From positions 1-19,476 of the forward strand of contig NZ_JAUCBZ010000008.1 of NCBI RefSeq assembly GCF_034676545.1: a stretch of 19,476 nt of DNA, given 5' to 3'. Origin of the DNA: Pararhodobacter sp. Lineage in GTDB: Bacteria > Pseudomonadota > Alphaproteobacteria > Rhodobacterales > Rhodobacteraceae. The translations under genes and the position numbers were made by a program. The first letter of the stretch is position 1; every line of letters begins with the position of its first letter. The notes beneath the pieces are model-generated. The model was not told the DNA's origin, did no database searches, and saw nothing but the letters and a program-made list of their open reading frames with translations. This document shows positions 6,956-15,700 of this stretch, piece by piece.

Positions 6956-8317
6956 ATGTCTTCCCCCAACTCGCACTCCTCTTCGGGCCACCACGGTACC
7001 CCCGTGCCCGCCACCGGCCGTACATCTGCCGGGCTGAAGGGGCGTGTGCGGGTTCCGGGCGACAAGTCCGTCTCCCATCGCGCGCTGCTGTTCGGTCTGC
7101 TGGCAGAGGGTGAAACCCGCATCACCGGCCTTCTGGAAGGCGAGGATGTGCTCAATACGGCCAAGGCCTGCGCTGCGCTGGGCGCAGTGGTGGAACGCGT
7201 TGGCGAAGGTGAGTGGCGGGTTGAAGGTGTCGGTGCACAAAGCCTTTCAACACCTGCGGAACCGCTGGATTTCGGCAATTCCGGCACCGGCGTGCGCCTC
7301 ATGATGGGTTTGGTGGCTGGCCAGCCGGTGAGCGTTGCGTTTGATGGCGATGCCAGCCTGCGCCGTCGCCCGATGAAGCGGGTTCTAGACCCCCTCCTCG
7401 CCATGGGCGTGATGGTGGAGGAGTCAGCGGAGGGCCAGCGCTTGCCCCTGCGTCTCAAGGGCAGCGCAGAGCTGAAGGCCATCACCTATGAAACCCCAGT
7501 GCCTTCGGCGCAGGTGAAGTCCGCCGTGCTTCTGGCGGGCCTTGGCGCGCCGGGCGAAACGGTAGTGGTGGAACGCGAGGCCACGCGTGACCACACAGAG
7601 CGCATGCTCACCCATTTTGGTGCGGATGTGCGGGTGGAACCTCATGGTGCCCACGGTCGGCGAATCACCTTGTCCGGTCATCCGCACCTGAAGGGTGCAC
7701 CGGTGGATGTTCCGGCAGACCCGTCCTCTGCGGCCTTCCCGCTGGTTGCGGCGCTTCTGGTGCCCGGTTCAGATGTCACCCTGACTGACCTGATGATGAA
7801 CCCGCTGCGCACCGGCCTGTTCACCACCCTGCGTGAAATGGGCGCGGACATCGAAGTGCTGAATGAGCGCACCGAGGGCGGTGAGACGGTGGCGGATCTG
7901 CGCGTACGCCATTCCCGTCTGCATGGTGTGGAGGTGCCGGCAGAGCGCGCCCCGGCCATGATTGATGAATACCCCATCCTTGCGGTCGCCGCGGCCTGCG
8001 CAGAGGGTGAAACCATCATGCGCGGGCTTGCCGAATTGCGCGTGAAGGAAAGTGACCGTCTCGCCGCCGTGGCGGATGGCCTTGCAGCCTGTGGCATCCC
8101 GCACCGGGTGGAAGGTGATGATCTGTTCGTCACTGGCGGGCCGGTGATCGGCGGCGGGCCGGTCACCACCCACATGGATCACCGCATCGCCATGTCGTTC
8201 CTCGTGCTGGGGCTGGCCAGCGAAAAGGGCGTGAGCGTGGATGATGTGGCTTTCATCGCCACCTCCTTCCCCACCTTCATGCCGATGATGCGCGGCCTTG
8301 GTGCGGTGATCGACTGA
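6956..8317 (+). CDS. aroA: 3-phosphoshikimate 1-carboxyvinyltransferase (EPSP synthase), class II-like
   Basis: Transfers the enolpyruvyl group of PEP to shikimate-3-phosphate, the sixth shikimate-pathway step and the glyphosate target. The 453-aa protein has PGDKSVSHR (K37 region), DFGNSGTGVRL (105-114), SAQVKSAVLLAGL, DPSSAAFPLVAALLVPGSD, MIDEYPILAVAAA with the catalytic Asp, LRVKESDRL, and DHRIAMSF. Across its length it resembles Agrobacterium CP4 EPSPS far more than E. coli AroA. At the position of CP4 Ala100 this enzyme has Gly110 (GNSGTG), as in glyphosate-sensitive enzymes. The frame is open from 6899, but I start at the ATG at 6956, which has GAGG about 8 nt upstream. cmk follows after 3 bp, so the two are almost certainly co-translated. 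Confidence 0.96.
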   Translation: MSSPNSHSSSGHHGTPVPATGRTSAGLKGRVRVPGDKSVSHRALLFGLLAEGETRITGLLEGEDVLNTAKACAALGAVVERVGEGEWRVEGVGAQSLSTPAEPLDFGNSGTGVRLMMGLVAGQPVSVAFDGDASLRRRPMKRVLDPLLAMGVMVEESAEGQRLPLRLKGSAELKAITYETPVPSAQVKSAVLLAGLGAPGETVVVEREATRDHTERMLTHFGADVRVEPHGAHGRRITLSGHPHLKGAPVDVPADPSSAAFPLVAALLVPGSDVTLTDLMMNPLRTGLFTTLREMGADIEVLNERTEGGETVADLRVRHSRLHGVEVPAERAPAMIDEYPILAVAAACAEGETIMRGLAELRVKESDRLAAVADGLAACGIPHRVEGDDLFVTGGPVIGGGPVTTHMDHRIAMSFLVLGLASEKGVSVDDVAFIATSFPTFMPMMRGLGAVID

Positions 8318-8320
8318 ATC

Positions 8321-8944
8321 ATGCTGATCGCGATCGACGGGCCGGCGGCATCCGGCAAGGGCACTCTGGCGCGGCGTCTTGCGGTGCATTTCCGCTTGCC
8401 GCATCTGGATACCGGGCTGCTTTACAGGGCCGTGGGCGCGCAGTGCCTGGTACGTGGCCTTCTGGCAGATGAGACAGCTTCTGCCGACATCGCCCGCGCT
8501 CTGAACACCGATGCCCTCAACCCAGACACCCTGCGCACGGCAGACATCGGCGAAGCCGCTTCCGTCGTGGCGGCCCGGCCCGCCGTGCGGGCTGCTTTGC
8601 TGGAGCTTCAGCGACAATTCGCCGCACAGACTGGCGGCGCAGTTCTGGATGGCCGCGATATCGGAACGGTCATCTGCCCTCAGGCCGATGCCAAGCTGTT
8701 CGTCACGGCCACGCCAGAAGTGCGCGCCCAACGCCGTTTCCGTGAACTGGAAGGTCGGGGAGAAGCCACAAGCTTCGGGGCCGTTCTGGAAGATATTCGC
8801 AAGCGGGATGCGCGCGATTCCGGCCGCGCCAGTGCACCGCTGGTTCAGGCCGCAGATGCGGTGACGCTGGACACCACCGCTCTTGGCATTGAGGAAGCTT
8901 TTGCGGCTGCCCTGGCACAGGTGCAAGCCCGCGCCGGGCGCTGA
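8321..8944 (+). CDS. cmk: Cytidylate kinase
   Basis: Phosphorylates CMP and dCMP with ATP in pyrimidine salvage and RNA turnover. The 207-aa product has the P-loop GPAASGKGT at residues 7-15, the NMP-binding HLDTGLLYRAVG, a DGRDIGTVICPQADAKLFVTA block, and RAQRRF with the later RDARDSGR lid region, all standard for bacterial CMP kinases of this length. The ATG lies 3 bp after the aroA stop with no strong Shine-Dalgarno of its own, which suggests translational coupling. In many alphaproteobacteria rpsA comes next; here a convergent TetR-like gene follows instead. Confidence 0.95.
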   Translation: MLIAIDGPAASGKGTLARRLAVHFRLPHLDTGLLYRAVGAQCLVRGLLADETASADIARALNTDALNPDTLRTADIGEAASVVAARPAVRAALLELQRQFAAQTGGAVLDGRDIGTVICPQADAKLFVTATPEVRAQRRFRELEGRGEATSFGAVLEDIRKRDARDSGRASAPLVQAADAVTLDTTALGIEEAFAAALAQVQARAGR

Positions 8945-9058
8945 GGATCAGTTTCCACGTTCTGATCGGCAGATGCCCAGAACTGAAGCTCGGGCAATAG
9001 CGATGCATCGGCCCCGGCCCCCTCCTCCCATAATGAGGCAAAAGGACCGACACCGGCT

Positions 9059-9784
9059 TCATGCGCCAGAATAGCCCTCTGCGGCAGCCGAGGAAGCCGG
9101 CATCGCGGATGATGACGCGGATGCCCTCTCTGCACGTGCCCGACGCCGGGCGCGACGCCTCTCGCATCGTTCACGGCAGGCGCGCCACGGCTTCAGAATG
9201 GTGAGGGCATTATCCAGCATGCCCAGCAGTTTCGCGCCGTTGTCCAGTTCACGATCCAGCGCCGCCATGGTGCGATCCAGACCGGGCTCATCATCCTTGA
9301 GCCACACCTTCACCACGCGGGCGAACAGAAATGCCAATCCACGCGCCCGGGTGGCCCCGGCAAGGCCCGTGCAGTCCACGCCGGCCGCCGCCAGCATCCA
9401 GCGCTGGGATCGTTCTGAAAGGCAGAGCAGACGCAGCGCCAGAACCGGATCGTACCGCGCAGCCCGTGTCAGGGTGCGCACTGCGTCCTTGTGCGGCTCA
9501 AGGGCATCCAGCCGACGCATCAGCACCTCGAACAGGCGCTCCTTCGGACCTTCCGCAGCCAGGTCCTCACTATCCGGTCCGCCTTCGGCGAGCACCTGAC
9601 GGTCGGTTGCCCGGAAGAAGGCAGAGAGCAAATCTTCCACCGAATCAAACTCGGCACGCAATTCAGAGAGGGGCACTCCGGCCCCGGCTGCCACATCCGC
9701 AAGAGAAATACGGGCAGGCGACTTATTTGCGAGTTCGGCAAGGAAGCTGCGCAGACAGGCGTCTTTCAGGGCATGCGCGGTCAT
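9059..9784 (-). CDS. TetR-like transcriptional regulator with Arg-rich C-terminal tail
   Basis: The 241-aa protein has an N-terminal helix-turn-helix of TetR type at about residues 8-50 (ISLADVAAGAGVPLSELRAEFDSVEDLLSAFF), then an all-helical C-terminal domain. The last 40 residues are unusual: a very basic stretch (RRRARRRARAERA) followed by Ser/Ala-rich low-complexity sequence. The frame is open to 9853, but the ATG at 9784 has GGAGG 5 nt upstream and gives the expected short N-terminus before the HTH. It lies 79 bp downstream of the membrane GGDEF gene on the same strand and may be co-transcribed with it. It is convergent with cmk. Ligand and target genes are unknown. Confidence 0.75.
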   Translation of the reverse strand: MTAHALKDACLRSFLAELANKSPARISLADVAAGAGVPLSELRAEFDSVEDLLSAFFRATDRQVLAEGGPDSEDLAAEGPKERLFEVLMRRLDALEPHKDAVRTLTRAARYDPVLALRLLCLSERSQRWMLAAAGVDCTGLAGATRARGLAFLFARVVKVWLKDDEPGLDRTMAALDRELDNGAKLLGMLDNALTILKPWRACRERCERRRARRRARAERASASSSAMPASSAAAEGYSGA

Positions 9785-9863
9785 CTCATCCTCCATGCGT
9801 GGCAGGCGGACCAAGCGGGCACGACCTGCAAAACAGGCGCACGGCAGAAGCATTCCTCTATTT

Positions 9864-11066
9864 TCAGGCGAAATGGGCTGCCGGGCGACCGAGTTCAGTC
9901 AACGCCTCATTTGCGGCGACAACATAACCATTGCGCCCGCGTCTTTTCATTTCATACAGCGCGGCGTCTGCCTGCTCTGTCAGCCTTTGCAGACTCAATG
10001 GGCCAACTCCGCGCCAGGATGCGACCCCGATGCTCACGGAAAGGAACATCGGCCACTCCCGCCATTCCATCGGGTTTTCACTGATGGCGCGGACCAGATC
10101 CAGTGCCAGTCGTTCTTCCTGCTTCTCCGTGAGCCCCGCGACAAGCAGGGCAAATTCATCTCCGCCCAGCCGCGCCAATCCACCCTCCATGCCGTCGCGC
10201 CCTGCGCACACCTGCGCGGCGACGGTTGAGAAATGCCGCAGGCAGGCATCCCCCGCCGCATGGCCCATGCTGTCATTGATGTGCTTGAAGCGATCCAGAT
10301 CGAACAGGAAAAGCGAGAGCGTTCCGTTCTTTGCCCGTACAGCCGCAATTTCCCGCTCGGCCCGCTCATGGAAGGCGCGGCGATTGGGCAGGCGGGTCAG
10401 TTCATCATGCAGCGCCTGTGCGGCCAGTCGTTCGCTCAGCCGATCTATGGCCATGAGCAGAAAACCGAGATTCCACAAGGTTGCACCGCAAATTACCGCC
10501 AGCAGCAAGCCCGCTGCTACCTCATAATATGCAGAGGTCGACAGCAGCCCCATAATACGCAGGGCGTTCAGCACGGCCTCGATCACCTGCCCGGTATAAG
10601 CCAGCAGCACGGCCAGAAGGGCAGCGAGTGCACCCATCGAAAAAGGGCGCAGCTTCGTAAAATCACGAATGGCCAGAGACATCGGCATCATCTGCGATGT
10701 TGCATAAGCAATGTTCTGGCCCGACCTTTCCGGCCCCGCCACCAGCATCAGCAACAGGCCGAGCCCCACAATACCGGCACAGACACGCCACTGCGGCGCA
10801 GAACCGTAGAACACACGCACGCCGGTCCACATGAAGCAGAAACCCAGCGTGATGATCACATTGCCTGCAATGCAGAAGGCGCGTCCCCAGGGTGTGCCAT
10901 CTCCTGCCAGCAACAGGCCTCCCAGCGTGGTGCAGCAGGCCGCAGCCAGCCACAGATGCGCGCCGGGAATATCGCGGTGCGTGACGACAAAGCCCAACCA
11001 GACGAGGCTCATGAAAAATGAGTTGAGCAGGATGACGATATAAAGGGTGAAAAAATCCAGTGTCAT
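9864..11066 (-). CDS. Membrane-anchored diguanylate cyclase (GGDEF)
   Basis: Predicted to make c-di-GMP from GTP at the inner membrane. The 400-aa protein has about six hydrophobic segments in the first 210 residues (7-28, 36-55, 63-82, 95-111, 145-162, 182-206), a short linker helix, and a GGDEF domain from about 218 (DELTRLPNRRAF). The active site is ARLGGDEF with GGDEF at 301-305. The position where an RxxD inhibitory site would lie (292-295) reads GMEG, so classical I-site feedback is absent. The domain ends with YEMKRRGRNGYVVA. The start is the ATG at 11066, with only a weak AGGG upstream; it gives a hydrophobic N-terminus directly. It lies upstream of the TetR-like gene and shares its strand. 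Confidence 0.88.
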   Translation of the reverse strand: MTLDFFTLYIVILLNSFFMSLVWLGFVVTHRDIPGAHLWLAAACCTTLGGLLLAGDGTPWGRAFCIAGNVIITLGFCFMWTGVRVFYGSAPQWRVCAGIVGLGLLLMLVAGPERSGQNIAYATSQMMPMSLAIRDFTKLRPFSMGALAALLAVLLAYTGQVIEAVLNALRIMGLLSTSAYYEVAAGLLLAVICGATLWNLGFLLMAIDRLSERLAAQALHDELTRLPNRRAFHERAEREIAAVRAKNGTLSLFLFDLDRFKHINDSMGHAAGDACLRHFSTVAAQVCAGRDGMEGGLARLGGDEFALLVAGLTEKQEERLALDLVRAISENPMEWREWPMFLSVSIGVASWRGVGPLSLQRLTEQADAALYEMKRRGRNGYVVAANEALTELGRPAAHFA

Positions 11067-11430
11067 CCCGGCCCTGCTGCGAATGGGACATGCCGTGCCC
11101 TGCCCGGATAGGCTTTAGAGCATATTCGGGCGAAGTGACTACCGGTTGGCGCAAACAAAGCCTGATTGTGACAGCAGTTTCCATGTTTCTTTCTGCCAGA
11201 TGCCTCAGGCCCTGAGATATCCGCTGCCCCAGCGCGTCTCCCATGCTTAAGGCGGCTCACGCCCTTCCTGTCTCCACGCCCATCACCCGACCTCTCCCTG
11301 ACCCGGTCAGGCACCTGCACCGGCCCATCCCCGCAAATGCGCTTGCCCTGCGCCCGAAGGTGCGGAACAACGGCACGGCACGCCGGTCTGCCGCCGTCTC
11401 TATCCCGTTCCAGCGGAGTATGCCCATCCC
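11067..11430. other. Divergent intergenic region between GGDEF gene and yhaO
   Basis: This 364-bp stretch separates divergent genes and should hold both promoters. No protein-like frame is visible. It contains a sequence at 11114-11160 resembling a dispersed alphaproteobacterial repeat, annotated separately. No convincing -35/-10 pair was found by eye. Confidence 0.45.
11114..11160. repeat. Possible dispersed alphaproteobacterial intergenic repeat
   Basis: TTTAGAGCATATTCGGGC followed by GAAGTGACTACCGGTTGGC resembles, from memory, a short repeat scattered through many alphaproteobacterial intergenic regions (a TTTAGAGCATTTTC, GCGAAGTG, TACCGGTT pattern). Only one clear copy is present in the window, so the repeat nature cannot be shown here. 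Confidence 0.35.
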
Positions 11431-12711
11431 ATGTCCGCGCCCTTCCGCTTCCTCCATGCCGCCGATCTGCACCTCGACAGCCCCTTGCGCGGCCTCGCCC
11501 GGCGCGGGTCCATGGCGGATGCCTTTCTGGATGCCTCGCGCCGCGCGCTGGAAAATCTGGTGGCATCGGCCATCTCCCATGAGGCCGCGTTTCTCATCAT
11601 CGCCGGGGATATCTATGACGGGGACTGGAAGGACTTCGCCACCGGCCAGTTCTTCGTGCGGCAGATGGGAAGGCTGTCGCAGGCGGGCATCAGGGTCTTC
11701 ATCCTGCGCGGCAATCATGATGCCGCATCGCTGATTTCCCGCGAACTGCCGCTGCCCTCCAATGTCCATGAATTCTCCGTGCACAAGGCGGAGAGCGTGA
11801 CCATGGATGAACTGGGCGTTGCCCTCCATGGGCGCGGCTTTGCCGAGCGCCATGTGCCGGAAAACATCGTTCTGGATTATCCTCCAGCCCTTGCCGGGCA
11901 TTTCAATATCGGCGTGTTGCACACCTCGCTCACCGGACGAGAGGGGCATGAGGTCTATGCCCCCTGCTCCGTCCCGGATCTGCTGCGGCTGGGATATGAT
12001 TACTGGGCGCTGGGCCATGTGCATCAGCGTGAGGTGGTGCATGCCACCCCGCCCATCGTGTTTCCCGGCAATCTGCAGGGCCGCCATGCCCGCGAAACCG
12101 GACCGAAGGGGGCAACGCTGGTGGATGTGGCGGACGGGCGCATCACCGCGATCACACCCCTCATTCTGGATACCGCCCGGTTCGAGATGCTGGAGCTGGA
12201 TCTCTCGGGTGCGGAAACCATGGCGAACCTGCACCAGACCGCGCGGACCGCCCTGCACGCAGTTGCGGAGGGTGCCGAGGGCCGGCCCGTTGCAGCGCGC
12301 ATCGTGCTGCGCGGCACCACCCCGCTTCACCCGCATCTTCTCGCTCACCCGGCCCAGATCCATGAAGATATGCAGGCTCTGGCCTCAGAGGCCGGGCCGG
12401 ACATGCTGGTGGAAAAGGTTGTGACCACCACGCAGGACCTGCGCGCTCATGGTGAGCTCGCTTTGACCGGCTTCGATGCCATTCTGGATGAAGTGGCGGC
12501 AGACCCGGCCTTTCTGGCTGAAATTGCACTCACTCTCGGAGAACTGAGGGCAAAGGCCCCGCAAGATCTCTCGCAACTAGACGAGAGCGCTGTGATGACC
12601 GACAGCGCGCGCGCGACAGCTGCAATCGAGGCTGCCCGGCAAGGCATTCTGGCCCGCCTTGCCGATGATATTCCCGCAACGGAAGCCGCCACGCCGGAGC
12701 ATGAGGCATGA
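11431..12711 (+). CDS. yhaO: DNA repair exonuclease subunit, YhaO/SbcD-like metallophosphoesterase
   Basis: The 426-aa protein belongs to the Mre11/SbcD-type nuclease family and is predicted to process DNA ends together with the ATPase encoded next. Metallophosphoesterase motifs are all present: D12 and H14 in HAADLHLD, D60 in AGDIYDGD, N95-H96-D97 in LRGNHD, H164 in GVLHTSL, and H196/H198 in GHVH. The remaining 200 residues form the expected C-terminal region that contacts the partner. The ATG at 11431 leads straight into the first motif, though the nearest Shine-Dalgarno (GGAG at 11415-11418) is 12 nt away. Its stop overlaps the yhaN start by 4 bp (ATGA), showing translational coupling. The B. 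subtilis gene name is used by analogy of family and pairing. Confidence 0.88.
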   Translation: MSAPFRFLHAADLHLDSPLRGLARRGSMADAFLDASRRALENLVASAISHEAAFLIIAGDIYDGDWKDFATGQFFVRQMGRLSQAGIRVFILRGNHDAASLISRELPLPSNVHEFSVHKAESVTMDELGVALHGRGFAERHVPENIVLDYPPALAGHFNIGVLHTSLTGREGHEVYAPCSVPDLLRLGYDYWALGHVHQREVVHATPPIVFPGNLQGRHARETGPKGATLVDVADGRITAITPLILDTARFEMLELDLSGAETMANLHQTARTALHAVAEGAEGRPVAARIVLRGTTPLHPHLLAHPAQIHEDMQALASEAGPDMLVEKVVTTTQDLRAHGELALTGFDAILDEVAADPAFLAEIALTLGELRAKAPQDLSQLDESAVMTDSARATAAIEAARQGILARLADDIPATEAATPEHEA

Positions 12712-15700
12712 AATTCTCTCATATCGGGCTGGACCGTTATGGTCGCTTCACGGACCGGCAGATCGAGCTGAACCCGACGGCCCGGGTGGTCATCATTGAA
12801 GGTGCGAATGAGGCTGGCAAAACCACGGCCCTGAATGCAACCAGCGATCTGCTGTTTGGCATAGATGAGCGCTCACGTTTCAACTTCCTGCATGATTACA
12901 AATCCATGCGGCTTTCGGCCACCATCACGGCAGCGGACGGGCGCACCCTCTCCTTCGCCCGGCTCAAACGGCGCAACGCCCCGCTGGTGAACCCTGCCGA
13001 TGACACCCCGCTGGCGGATGATGTGCTGGCCCCTTTCCTTGGCCTGCATGATCGAAAAGCCTTTCTCGACATTTACGGGCTGGACCAGAACCGCTTGCGG
13101 GCGGGGGGGAAAGCCATGGTGGCGGGCGGCGGCGCACTGGCAGAAACGCTGCTCTCCATCGCACCGGGCCTTGCCCATGTGGCGACCCTGCGAGACACCT
13201 TGCAGCGCAGTGCGGCGGAGATGTTCAATCCGGCCCGCCGCAGCAGCAACCAGCTGTTTTACCGGGCGATCAAGCAACGGGACGAAGCGCTAACCCAGCT
13301 CAAGGCGCAGGAACTGCGACTGAGTGATGTCCGCAAGACCCGCAAGGACGCCGATCTCGCCCAAGCCGAGCGCCGGCATGCGGAAGAGGCGGAAACCGAG
13401 ATTGGCCGTGCGGTTGACCATGCCCGGCAGTTACGCCGCGCCGCGCAGGAGCTGCGCACCATCTCCCGTCTGGAACAATCTCTGGCAGCGCTGGGCCCAC
13501 TACCGGAACTTGCCCCGGCGGCGCTGACCCGCGCCCGTGCGCTTCTGGCGGCTCATGAGAGCGCACAGGAGCAGGTGGCCCACACGACGCAGGAAGAAGA
13601 GGCCGCGCAGGCTGCCCGCGCCGCGATCATCGTCGATAGCGCCATTCTCGGTGATGCCGGTGCCGTAGAACAGTGCGCCGATGCCTATGTGGCGATGCGA
13701 GACAAGCGCAACGCCCTGCCAAACCGCACGAAGGAAAAGGATGAGGCCCGCATCATCCTGAGCCGCATCGCCACCGACCTTGGCCTTACCAATCTGGAAG
13801 ACCTGCGCACCCGCCTGCCCCCACGCCCGCTTTTAACCCGCGCCACCCAGCTCGCGGACAAGCTGCGCAGCCATGAAGCCTATATCCAGACCATAGAACA
13901 GGAGCGCACCAGCCTTGCCCGCAGACGACGGGAGGCACAGGCCGCACTTGAGCATGGCACGCCGGTGGAAGACCCTGCCGATCTTGCCCGCCGTCTGGGC
14001 GATCTGGATGGTGCGGAAGTGCGGGAAACCAGCCTGCGCGAACTCATCAGCCGTCTTGCCGCCGCCCGCAAGGCGCTGGAGGCGCACATCGCCCGCCTGC
14101 CCTTCGGCCCGCATGAGGCAGAGCCCCTGATGCTGCGTCCCCTGCCGGACATGGCCAGCACACAGGCGCGACTGGATGCGGTGACCGCAACGCAAGAAGC
14201 CATCACCCGCGCCCAGGCCCTCCTCGCCGACATCACCAGCGAGCACGCCCGCAAGCTGGCGCGCCTCAAGGCACTGGATGCCGGCGGCACTGCCCCAACG
14301 CCCGCCGCCATTGAGGCCGCACGCACAAACCGGGACAGGCTGTGGGCCAATCTGCGCCCACTGGCCACCGGCCAGCGCCAGCTCCATGCGGACGACGCTG
14401 CACAGGCAGATGCGCTGGACGCCGCTCTTATGGCCACCGACCGGCTGGCCGATGACCGCCAAACCGAAACCGAGCGGCTCGCGGAACTGGCGCGGACCTC
14501 TCTGGATCTGGCAGATCTTGAGGCACGTATCACCCTTGCTCAAGCCGGGCTTGAAACCGCCAAGGCCACCCATGCCAACACGGGTGCGGCGTGGGCAGCG
14601 CTTTGGAATGCATCTGGCTTCACCCCGGACGCGACACCACAGGCCATCGCCTTTCTGCGTGAGGTGGAGACCATACGTCAGGAACGCGAAGCCATTCGCC
14701 GAGACGAGTCACAGGCCCGTGGCCTTGCCGAAACCCGCCGCTGGGACCGGGAAGAAACAGAGCGTCTGCGCACAGCGCTTGGCCTCGCGCCCTTGGGTGA
14801 TGCCCCCCTGCGCATGGCAGAACTGCGCGCAGCTGTGCGAGCACGTGAAGAAGCCTTCCAGACCCTGCGCGACAGCCAGCGCGACCTGAAACGGCTGGAT
14901 GAAGCCGCACAGGACCTCTCTACCCGCACTGATGAACTGACCCGGCAGGCAGAGCTTCTTCGGCAGGAATCGGATGCTGTTTTCCCTCCGCTTGCCATTC
15001 GCATGGAGGCAACAGCGGATGAAGCCCGCAGCGCCCTTGAACTGTGGCAGGAGGCCCTCAGCCAGTCCGGCGATCTGGCAATCGCCGAGCGGCGGATCAC
15101 GCAGATCGAACAGAATGAGGCTGTCTTCATTGCACAGGTGGAAGCTGTTCTGGCCCGCATCGGAGATGCCCCGGGAGTTGATGCCTATGCTGCCGCCGCA
15201 CATCTGCGCGAACGCCTCAAAGATGCAAGAGACGCCCGCACCCGCGCCCGTGAGGCCGAAACCGCACAGGCCAGTCGCGTTCACGCCCGCATAGCCGCTC
15301 AGGCCCGGCAAGTTGAAGCGCGAGGAAAGCTGGACGAGACCCTTGCCCTCGCAGCTCTTCGCGAACCGGAAGAACTGCCCCCATGGCTGGATCTGATGGA
15401 TGAGGCCCTCAGCGCCCGCACGGAAAAATCAGAGGCCATGGGCCGGCTGGATGACATGCGCGGCGCGCGCAGCCTGGAGGAGATCCGCGCCGCCATAGCC
15501 GAGGCTGACGACGATGCGCTGGCCCAGCGTGCAGAAGCTTGCGCCAGGGCTTATGATGAAGCGCGCGCCGCAAGCAGACGGGCGCTGGAACGCGCCACAG
15601 AAGCACGTATCACTCTGGAAGCACTGGAAAAGCGGGATGGCGCCGCCACTGCCGCACAGCAGGCGCAGGATGCGCTGGCCGAAATAGCAGAAGCATCCGA

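Noticed and set aside
7769..8926. Long minus-strand open frame of 385 codons across aroA and cmk
   Set aside because: Antisense shadow of two well-supported genes in GC-rich DNA; no domain of its own.
10233..11021. Plus-strand open frame of 262 codons
   Set aside because: Antisense to the membrane GGDEF gene, rich in Gln/His/Arg as expected for shadow frames.
11257..12363. Minus-strand open frame of 368 codons
   Set aside because: Antisense shadow of yhaO with no protein-family features.
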